From positions 1 to 38,641 of the forward strand of contig CABVAY010000020.1 of the NCBI GenBank assembly GCA_902496455.1: a stretch of 38,641 bases of DNA, read 5' to 3'. Both the position numbers and the translations under genes were made by a program. Source of the DNA: an uncultured Collinsella sp. (GTDB taxonomy: Bacteria > Actinomycetota > Coriobacteriia > Coriobacteriales > Coriobacteriaceae). Of this stretch, positions 33,034-38,641 are shown piece after piece; the stretch's first letter is position 1, and the number at the start of each line of letters is the position of its first letter. The notes below the pieces were generated by a model, which searched no databases, had not been told where the DNA came from, and saw only the letters and a list, made by a program, of their open reading frames with translations.

Positions 33034-34395
33034 CTAGACCGGCTTGACCTCCAGCTTTATCCCCTCGGCGCAGGAGTCGCCCAAAACATCCGAAAGGGCC
33101 CAGGTCGCATATAGCGGCAAATAGAGAACCGCTCCGTTGCGCTCAACGTTGCCTCTCGAGAAAACAATCCCGAGCCTTACGCCATATTCAGCCGTATCAA
33201 GCACATGACCGAGCGCAGCGTGCGCGTGGTAATAGGAGCCCGATTTAACCTCGATCGGAACAGCCGTCCCATCCGGCCCATCGACCACAAAGTCCACTTC
33301 ACCGCGCTTTTTTGTCTGATAGTAGTAAAGCTGGCGATTTTGGGCAGCCAGCTGCTGGGCCACCACGTTTTCGTAAATGCCGCCCAGATTGGGCTCCTTG
33401 CTATCAAGATACGCCGCTTGGGCGACTCCAACGGGGTAGCGCGCCATCAACATGCCCGTATCCGATTGGTATAGCTTGAACTGCGATGGCCGTGCCGTCT
33501 TGAGCAGGGGCGACTTTGGCTCGGTTACGATATCGGCTTTGAGAGCAACGCCGGCATCGACAAGCCAGACAAAATCTCGCTGGTACTTCTCATAATGCGC
33601 CTTGGGGTCAATGGAATTGAGCACGAAACGCTTGTGTTCGCCCTCAAGCATAATGGGGAGCTGATCGTAGATGCTCTGCACCTGAAGGGCACGCCCGCTT
33701 GCATACTTGGAAATATCCCGTCGGTACTGTTCGTTGAGCTCTGACTGTAGCTGACGAACAGAGGCAAGGTCGCCCTGCGTGTCAAGGAAACGCTGCACGA
33801 CCTCCGGCATTCCGCCGACAACGGTATAGGTCCTGAAGTTTGCCATCATCGCGTCATGAATGTAATCAGGAATGGGCCTCTCGCTGATACACGCGTTACG
33901 TATCGTTTGGCGAGCCCCCTCGCTCACCCCGGTTGCCCAGCAAAACTCCTCAAAATCGAGCGGGAACATCCTAAGCTCGTGGACATACCCCACGGGATAG
34001 GACCTGACGCCCTTGAACTGAGTCCCGAGCATTGACCCCGAAAACGCCCAGCGGCACCTCCCGTCCTCAACAAGGAACTTTGCCATCGTCATGATGTCGG
34101 GGGCCTCTTGGACCTCATCGATAAACACGAGCGTTTTGCCTGGTGCAATCGACTTTCCCGAAAGAAGCGTCACCCTGCTGATGAAATCATCGGCATCCCG
34201 CGCCTCGAGAAGAGCATCTTTTGCCTGGCCGTTTTCCATGAGGTTAAGCTCGATGTAGGTTGCATGGTTGGCTTTGCCAAATGCGCGAATCGAATAGCTT
34301 TTGCCAATCTGGCGAGAACCCGTAATGAACAAGGCCTTTTGCTCGGAAGACTTCAGCCAACGCTCCAGCTCTGCCGCTATTTTCCTGCGTAGCAT
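33034..34395 (-). CDS. AAA ATPase with DUF4143 (AAA_14) domain, second of two
   Basis: 453 aa. Walker A GSRQIGKS (26-33), Walker B VFIDEVQ (Asp93-Glu94), SGS sensor (119-121), VVGGMPEVV, and C-terminal E-V-D (Asp368) with IEVKS (Glu382, Lys384), again a PD-(D/E)xK-like site. The ATG at 34395 has GAGGGGAG 6 nt upstream; an ATG at 34416 would run into the repeat array. Convergent with the phosphatase and the first ATPase gene. Its own triple direct repeat lies directly upstream. Confidence 0.9.
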   Translation of the reverse strand: MLRRKIAAELERWLKSSEQKALFITGSRQIGKSYSIRAFGKANHATYIELNLMENGQAKDALLEARDADDFISRVTLLSGKSIAPGKTLVFIDEVQEAPDIMTMAKFLVEDGRCRWAFSGSMLGTQFKGVRSYPVGYVHELRMFPLDFEEFCWATGVSEGARQTIRNACISERPIPDYIHDAMMANFRTYTVVGGMPEVVQRFLDTQGDLASVRQLQSELNEQYRRDISKYASGRALQVQSIYDQLPIMLEGEHKRFVLNSIDPKAHYEKYQRDFVWLVDAGVALKADIVTEPKSPLLKTARPSQFKLYQSDTGMLMARYPVGVAQAAYLDSKEPNLGGIYENVVAQQLAAQNRQLYYYQTKKRGEVDFVVDGPDGTAVPIEVKSGSYYHAHAALGHVLDTAEYGVRLGIVFSRGNVERNGAVLYLPLYATWALSDVLGDSCAEGIKLEVKPV

Positions 34396-34419
34396 AGGCT
34401 CTCCCCTCGGTGTCATCGA

Positions 34420-34503
34420 ATGAAATGCAAAGTTTTATACGCTTGATTATCGATGAAACGCAGAATTTTTAGAACCTAAAATCAAATGAAGTGCAGAGAT
34501 TTG
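34420..34503 (-). promoter_or_regulatory. three direct repeats at 33-bp period upstream of the second DUF4143 ATPase gene
   Basis: ATGAAATGCAAAG (34420), ATGAAACGCAGAA (34453) and ATGAAGTGCAGAG (34486) begin exactly 33 bp apart, about three helical turns, and each is followed by a short T-rich stretch. The first copy ends 25-37 bp upstream of the ATG. The same-face spacing suggests cooperative binding of one protein. Confidence 0.65.
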
Positions 34504-34537
34504 AGATTGTAAGCAAAAGAAGGGGCACCACCGGCGA

Positions 34538-34568
34538 ATGTGGCAAAGGGGCTGTCCCTTTGCCACAT
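34538..34568. repeat. REP-like palindrome, GTGGCAAAGGG type
   Basis: ATGTGGCAAAGGGGC and GTCCCTTTGCCACAT arms with one wobble, 9 bp beyond the stop of the TIGR04076-like gene; it may serve as its 3' end. Confidence 0.85.
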
Positions 34569-34577
34569 TGCGCTCGA

Positions 34578-34907
34578 CTACTCGTCAACGATCTCGGCAA
34601 GCCAGACGTTCAGCGTATCGACCTCGGGGCAGCAGAACTTTGCCGTACCAGGCTCGTTGCCAGGCACGGTTCCGCCATAGCGCAGGATATCGATATAGGG
34701 AAAGCCCACATGGCAGGCCATGGCACACATCTTGCCGCGGTCGCGGTCAAAGTCGAAGACGTCGCCCGGCTTGTGACCATGGTGGCAGCGGCACGCACCC
34801 AGCTGGTCCACGCAGCTCACGCGGATACGCGGACGCTTGCCACGCGGCGCGCCGAGCGGCTTGCCCCCGCCCGCAGGCTTGGCGCCGCCCTCGCCAGCAT
34901 TACTCAT
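34578..34907 (-). CDS. TIGR04076-like small cysteine-rich protein
   Basis: 109 aa. The pattern C-x-C-HHGHKPGDVFDFD, CAMACHVGFPYIDILRYGG and CCPEVDTLNVWLAEI matches my recollection of the TIGR04076 family of uncharacterised proteins (a conserved Cys, GHKxGDxF, then CP near the end). Gly/Pro/Lys-rich N-terminal 30 residues. The ATG at 34907 lies inside the end of the kinase gene (8-bp overlap), implying translational coupling. Function unknown. Confidence 0.75.
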   Translation of the reverse strand: MSNAGEGGAKPAGGGKPLGAPRGKRPRIRVSCVDQLGACRCHHGHKPGDVFDFDRDRGKMCAMACHVGFPYIDILRYGGTVPGNEPGTAKFCCPEVDTLNVWLAEIVDE

Positions 34908-35724
34908 GGTCAATCACGTCCAGGCAGGCCTCGATGGGAAGGCCAGCCGACTTATCCTCTTGGTCGGCATTGCGTTCGATAAGCTCAGCCACCACGCGCA
35001 TGGCATCGGACGTCGCGCGCTGCAGACTCCAACCTGCCATAACGCGGCCGACGAGCACCGCCGAGAACGTGTCGCCCGTGCCCGGGAAATAGACCGGGAT
35101 CAGGTCGAAGGGAATCGTGAAGTACTCCCCCGCCACATGGTCGTAACCGATGACGACATTCGCACCGTCGACCACAGCGCTCGTAATGACCACCGACTTG
35201 GCGCCCAGGGCACGCACGGCATCCACAAGAGTGCGGCCCTCATCGGGCGTGATTTGCTCGGCAATGGGCGTATCGGTGAGCAGGCACGCCTCGGTGTAGT
35301 TTGGCACCGCATAGTCGGCGCACTCGAGCAGGCTGCGCATGAGACCGATCGTGGACTCGGGCACGCCGGCGTAGAGCTTGCCGTTGTCGCCCATGATGGG
35401 GTCGACGAACACCTTGGTACCCTTTTGCGCGCGACGGTGGCAGAAGTCCGAAATGATGCGCGTCTCTTCCTCGGTCACGATAAAGCCGGTAGAGATGGCG
35501 TCGAACTCAAAGCCGAGCTCCTCCCAGATGGCGAGGCTCTGGCGCACGTACTCGGTGGTGTCGTGGATGTAGAACTTGGGATAGTTGAGCGTATCGGACA
35601 CAAGTGCCGTCGGCAGGTTGTGGATGCGGTAGCCCATGTGCGACAGCACCGGCAGCATGGCGGAAAGCGCGACCTTGCCGTAGCCGCACATATCGTTGAT
35701 CAGCAGCAGCTGAGTGTTCTTCAT
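34900..35724 (-). CDS. pyridoxamine/pyridoxal kinase-like protein (PdxY/PdxK family)
   Basis: 274-aa ribokinase-fold kinase. LLINDMCGYGKVALSAMLPVL at the N-terminus, GFIVTEEE, VDPIMGDNGKLY, NYTEACLLTD, and the anion-hole/catalytic PGTGDTFSAVL near 224-234. Probably phosphorylates B6 vitamers in a salvage route to PLP. AGGGAG lies about 7 nt ahead of the ATG at 35724. Coupled to the TIGR04076-like gene. Confidence 0.9.
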   Translation of the reverse strand: MKNTQLLLINDMCGYGKVALSAMLPVLSHMGYRIHNLPTALVSDTLNYPKFYIHDTTEYVRQSLAIWEELGFEFDAISTGFIVTEEETRIISDFCHRRAQKGTKVFVDPIMGDNGKLYAGVPESTIGLMRSLLECADYAVPNYTEACLLTDTPIAEQITPDEGRTLVDAVRALGAKSVVITSAVVDGANVVIGYDHVAGEYFTIPFDLIPVYFPGTGDTFSAVLVGRVMAGWSLQRATSDAMRVVAELIERNADQEDKSAGLPIEACLDVIDHE

Positions 35725-35808
35725 GAGGGTCTCCCTTGGTTCGGGCACGGCGCAGCAGCGCCACAGTGCGACTAAGTGTAGCGCAGGGAGCGTTTGCAGC
35801 GTCGAGCG

Positions 35809-35836
35809 GTTACGGCGTTTGGCAAAACGCCGTAAC
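35809..35836 (-). repeat. 12-bp hairpin with TGCC loop, relative of those after the LCP and prfA genes
   Basis: GTTACGGCGTTT (35809-35820) and AAACGCCGTAAC (35825-35836) pair perfectly around 4 nt; CGACGCTGC follows on the minus strand, as in the other copies. Here it lies between the divergent kinase and MarR genes, not after a stop codon. Confidence 0.75.
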
Positions 35837-35853
35837 TTAATAAGTTTGGTACC

Positions 35854-35882
35854 TTGACATTGATTTCTCACGCTCCTAAATT
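35854..35882 (+). promoter_or_regulatory. promoter of the marR-ABC exporter operon
   Basis: TTGACA (35854-35859), 17-bp spacer, TAAATT (35877-35882). The -35 box is a perfect consensus and the spacing optimal. Confidence 0.8.
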
Positions 35883-35916
35883 GGTTAGGCACAAAACAAT
35901 TCCACTACCTAACTAA
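35881..35916. promoter_or_regulatory. candidate MarR operator
   Basis: TTGGTTAGG (35881-35889) and CCTAACTAA (35908-35916) form 9-bp arms with one mismatch around 18 bp, starting at the -10 box and ending 21 bp before the marR ATG. Binding would block polymerase, as expected for autorepression. Confidence 0.65.
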
Positions 35917-35937
35917 AGAAAGGAGCGAAGCTTAGAT

Positions 35938-36441
35938 ATGTGTGTTGAACCACTCGTCCTTCCGCATGAGCCCGGCGGTGACCCGTCGCAACCGGTAGAC
36001 ATACCCGAAGCGGTCAGCGCCGAAGACAAACTCGCCAAGCGCATCCTGAGCGGCCTGGGCTTTTGCGGCCATTACATGCATTTTCACGGCGGAGGCGTGT
36101 CCGGCAAGGCGCCTATTGTCTGCCTACTCGCCAAGCAGCCGACCGGCGAGCTGTCCCAACAGGAGCTCGGCATGCACTTCGACCTCAAGCCGGGGTCCCT
36201 TTCCGAGATTCTGTCCAAGCTCGAACTGGGCGGTCTTATCGAGCGCAGTCGCAATCCCAAAGACCGTCGGCAGCTCACCATCCGCCTGACCGAAGCGGGA
36301 TGGGAAAAGGCCCGTGTTGAGCAGGCAGCCCGCATTCGCTTTAGGGGACAGGCCTTTAGCGCCCTCACCCACGACGAGCGCGAACAGCTCGCCGAGATGC
36401 TCGAAAAAATCCGCGTAACCTGGGAGGAACTGGATGATTAA
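35938..36441 (+). CDS. MarR-family transcriptional regulator
   Basis: 167 aa. Winged helix in the middle (about 60-125): LSQQELGMHFDLKPGSLSEILSKLELGGLIERSRNPKDRRQLTIRLTEAG, with the DRR wing typical of MarR. The N-terminal ~35 residues are Pro-rich and not conserved. AAGGAG is 12 nt from the ATG, a long spacing. Its stop overlaps the start of the ABC exporter gene by 8 bp, so it very likely controls that exporter. Confidence 0.92.
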   Translation: MCVEPLVLPHEPGGDPSQPVDIPEAVSAEDKLAKRILSGLGFCGHYMHFHGGGVSGKAPIVCLLAKQPTGELSQQELGMHFDLKPGSLSEILSKLELGGLIERSRNPKDRRQLTIRLTEAGWEKARVEQAARIRFRGQAFSALTHDEREQLAEMLEKIRVTWEELDD

Positions 36442-38257
36442 AACCCTCATGGGAAGCATCCGCGATTACAAGAAGGTCACGATCGCCACGCCGCTGCTGG
36501 TGCTTGGCGAGGTGCTCTGCGAAATGATGATCCCGTTTATCACCGCCGACATGATCGACGCCATCAAAGACGGTGCCACCGTCGCCCAGATGCTTCCCAC
36601 CGCAGGCTTTTTGGTGCCCATCGCACTGACGTCGCTCGCTTTTGGTGCCGCTGCCGGCGTCACCTGCAGTCATGCGAGCTGCGGCTTCGCCAAGAACCTG
36701 CGTCACGACCTGTTCTACAAGATCCAGACGTTCAGCTTTGCCAACATCGATGAGTTCTCGAGCTCCTCGCTCGTCACCCGCCTCACCACCGACATCAACA
36801 ACGTGCAGCAGGCCTTTATGATGCTCATCCGCATCGCCGTGCGCGCGCCGCTGGTGCTGGTCTTTGCCTTTGCCATGGCCTACGCCATGGGCGGCAGCGT
36901 CGCCATGGTCTACCTGGTCATCATTCCGCTGCTGGGCTTTGGCCTGTTCTTTATCATCTATAAGGTGCGCCCGATCTTTGCCCGCGTGTTCCGCAAGTAC
37001 GACGCGCTCAACGAGTCCGTCGAGGAAAACGTCACCGGCATGCGCGTAGTTAAGAGCTATGTGCGCGAAGACTTTGAGAAGGAGAAGTTCGCGACCGCTG
37101 CGCGCGACGTCCAGATGGACTTCACCCGCGCCGAGAAGCTGCTTGCCTTTAACAACCCCATGATGAACATCTGCGTCAACGGCGCGTTTGTCGTCATCAT
37201 CTACCTGGGATCCAAGCTCATCATCACGAGCCAGGGCACGCTGTTCGACGTGGGCCAGCTCTCCTCGATCTTTACCTACGGCTTCCAGATCCTCATGAGC
37301 CTGATGCAGCTGTCGATGATCTTTGTCATGGTGACCATGGCCGACGAATCGGCGCACCGCATTACCGAGGTGCTTGCCGCCGAGCCCACAATCGCCAATC
37401 CCGCCGAGCCCGTGCTCGAGGTTGCCGACGGCTCCATCGACTTTGACCACGTGAGCTTTAAGTACTCCGAGCACGCGAAGCGCCAGGCGCTCGACGATAT
37501 CGACCTGCATATTAAGAGCGGCGAGACCATCGGTATTATCGGCGGCACCGGCTCGGCCAAGTCGACGCTCGTGAATCTGATCGCCCGCCTGTACGATGTC
37601 ACCGAAGGCACCGTGCGCGTCGGCGGCGTGGATGTGCGCGACTACGACTTGGACGCGCTGCGCCACCAGGTAGCCATGGTGCTGCAGAAAAACGTGCTGT
37701 TTAGCGGCACCATCGCCGAAAACCTGCGCTGGGGCGACCCGAACGCCACCGACGAGGAAGTCCGCGAGGCAGCACATCTGGCCTGCGCCGACGAGTTTGT
37801 CGACGGCTTCCCCAAGGGCTACGACACCTGGATTGAGCAGGGCGGCTCCAACGTTTCCGGCGGCCAGAAGCAGCGCCTGTGCATTGCGCGTGCCCTGCTG
37901 CGTCGCCCCAAGATCTTGATCCTGGATGACTCCACGAGCGCCGTCGACACCAAGACCGACGCCAAGATCCGCGAGGGCCTGGCGAGTTATCTGCCCAACA
38001 CGACCAAGCTCATCATTGCCCAGCGTATTAGCTCCGTGCAGGATGCCGATCGCATCATCGTCATGGAGGGCGGCCGCATCAAGGACATCGGCAACCACGA
38101 CGAGCTGCTCAAGACGAGCGAGATCTACCGCGAGACCTTTACCTCGCAGAACAAGATGAGCGCCGAGGGCGAGGACGCGGGCGAGACCGCTGCAGCCGGC
38201 ACCGAGGCATCTGCATCGCAAGCCCAGACCCAGGAAGGAGGCGAGGCACATGAGTAA
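36434..38257 (+). CDS. ABC exporter half-transporter, degenerate-site subunit
   Basis: 607 aa: six-helix membrane domain (about 1-305) fused to a nucleotide-binding domain. Walker A GGTGSAKST (370-378, Ala where Gly is usual), Q-loop Gln418, signature VSGGQ (474-478), Walker B LILDD with Asp499 where catalytic Glu is usual, and Gln530 in the H-loop position. Asp and Gln at these sites mark the TM287/LmrC/BmrC-type partner of heterodimeric exporters, whose site does not hydrolyse ATP well. Ala/Glu/Gln-rich tail. The next gene overlaps by 8 bp. Substrate unknown; multidrug export is likely given the MarR regulator. Confidence 0.94.
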   Translation: MIKTLMGSIRDYKKVTIATPLLVLGEVLCEMMIPFITADMIDAIKDGATVAQMLPTAGFLVPIALTSLAFGAAAGVTCSHASCGFAKNLRHDLFYKIQTFSFANIDEFSSSSLVTRLTTDINNVQQAFMMLIRIAVRAPLVLVFAFAMAYAMGGSVAMVYLVIIPLLGFGLFFIIYKVRPIFARVFRKYDALNESVEENVTGMRVVKSYVREDFEKEKFATAARDVQMDFTRAEKLLAFNNPMMNICVNGAFVVIIYLGSKLIITSQGTLFDVGQLSSIFTYGFQILMSLMQLSMIFVMVTMADESAHRITEVLAAEPTIANPAEPVLEVADGSIDFDHVSFKYSEHAKRQALDDIDLHIKSGETIGIIGGTGSAKSTLVNLIARLYDVTEGTVRVGGVDVRDYDLDALRHQVAMVLQKNVLFSGTIAENLRWGDPNATDEEVREAAHLACADEFVDGFPKGYDTWIEQGGSNVSGGQKQRLCIARALLRRPKILILDDSTSAVDTKTDAKIREGLASYLPNTTKLIIAQRISSVQDADRIIVMEGGRIKDIGNHDELLKTSEIYRETFTSQNKMSAEGEDAGETAAAGTEASASQAQTQEGGEAHE

Positions 38258-38641
38258 GGCCACTACCGCCGAGCGCGTACGCAACCGCAAGGGCGGCGCC
38301 ATGACGCGCCTCATCAGAATGCTCTTTGGCTTCTACCCGGTGCTTTTGCCCCTCGTCGTCGCCGGCGTGGTGCTCTGCGCCGTCATCAACTCCATCGGCG
38401 CGACGTTTCTCCAGAGCGCGCTGCAGGTCATCAGCGAATCATGGCAGTCGGGCGACTGGACGGCCGCGCAGCCCAAAATTCTGAAGCTTGTGACTACCCT
38501 CGGCTGCATCTACGCCGTGGGCGTCGCGTCTTCGCTCTTCTGGAACCGCGCCATGGCCGTCATCACGCAGGGCTCGCTCGAGAAGCTGCGCGAGAAGATG
38601 TTCAACCGCATGCAGGACCTGCCGATCCGCTACTTCGACAC
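38250..38641 (+). CDS. ABC exporter half-transporter, partner subunit (partial)
   Basis: First 130 residues of a second half-transporter, cut by the window edge. Two hydrophobic helices (about 30-52 and 78-96) and then LEKLREKMFNRMQDLPIRYFD, the conserved coupling region of ABC exporter membrane domains. The ATG lies inside the end of the previous gene, after GGAGG. Expected to carry the catalytically complete nucleotide site, which is not visible. Confidence 0.92.
   Translation, partial: MSKATTAERVRNRKGGAMTRLIRMLFGFYPVLLPLVVAGVVLCAVINSIGATFLQSALQVISESWQSGDWTAAQPKILKLVTTLGCIYAVGVASSLFWNRAMAVITQGSLEKLREKMFNRMQDLPIRYFD

Noticed and set aside
34420..34503. Possible CRISPR array (three repeats at regular spacing)
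   Set aside because: Only about a dozen bases are conserved per unit, there are just three units, and no cas genes are nearby.
36365..38314. A 649-codon open frame on the minus strand opposite marR and the ABC exporter
   Set aside because: Antisense to genes with clear motifs; composition is that of a shadow frame.

Overview
The window comes from a high-GC Gram-positive bacterium, most likely a gut Coriobacteriia member close to Collinsella. This rests on the 16S rRNA start at the left edge, frequent GTG/TTG starts with strong Shine-Dalgarno sites, a complete F1Fo ATP synthase operon, LCP and MurA wall genes, and intergenic palindromes. Genus assignment is inference. The strand is minus for nearly everything left of 29.4 kb; the plus-strand genes are pepT, an MFS transporter, one ATPase, a phosphatase, a MarR regulator and an ABC exporter.

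Left part (1-7.6 kb): the 5' end of a minus-strand rRNA operon and its leader, a phosphohexomutase, a homocysteine methyltransferase paired with a DtxR/MntR-type regulator, divergent peptidase T with a perfect 20-bp palindrome in the shared promoter region, then murA and an LCP wall-polymer ligase.

Core block (7.7-22 kb): the operon atpI-atpB-E-F-H-A-G-D-C, ending in a strong terminator, followed upstream by upp and glpK. Next comes the translation cluster prfA-prmC-tsaC. It is interrupted by a HigB/HigA-type toxin-antitoxin pair between prmC and tsaC and by a repeat element between prfA and prmC. PrmC carries an Ala/Glu-rich insertion of about 130 residues.

Nutrient block (22-29.4 kb): an M20 peptidase transcribed with a polar amino acid ABC importer (Tat-type lipoprotein receptor, permease, ATPase), an aldose-1-epimerase-like protein, a single-pass membrane protein of unknown role, and an Idi-like Nudix protein whose catalytic cysteine position is alanine.

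Right part (29.5-38.6 kb): an MFS exporter; two convergent AAA/DUF4143 ATPase genes flanking a low-molecular-weight tyrosine phosphatase; a pyridoxamine-kinase-like gene coupled to a TIGR04076-type protein; and a MarR regulator with an evident promoter and operator ahead of a heterodimeric ABC exporter whose second subunit runs off the window.

The most unusual content is non-coding. Each DUF4143 ATPase gene is preceded by its own array of short repeats: four copies in a nested inverted layout in one case, three copies at an exact 33-bp period in the other. Several families of palindromic elements sit at gene ends. These include a 122-bp near-identical imperfect palindrome directly after stop codons, with relatives whose stems differ but whose loop is kept, and two composites in which an 18-bp-arm hairpin is joined to a GTGACAAAGGG-type palindrome. 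No transposase that could move them is present in the window.
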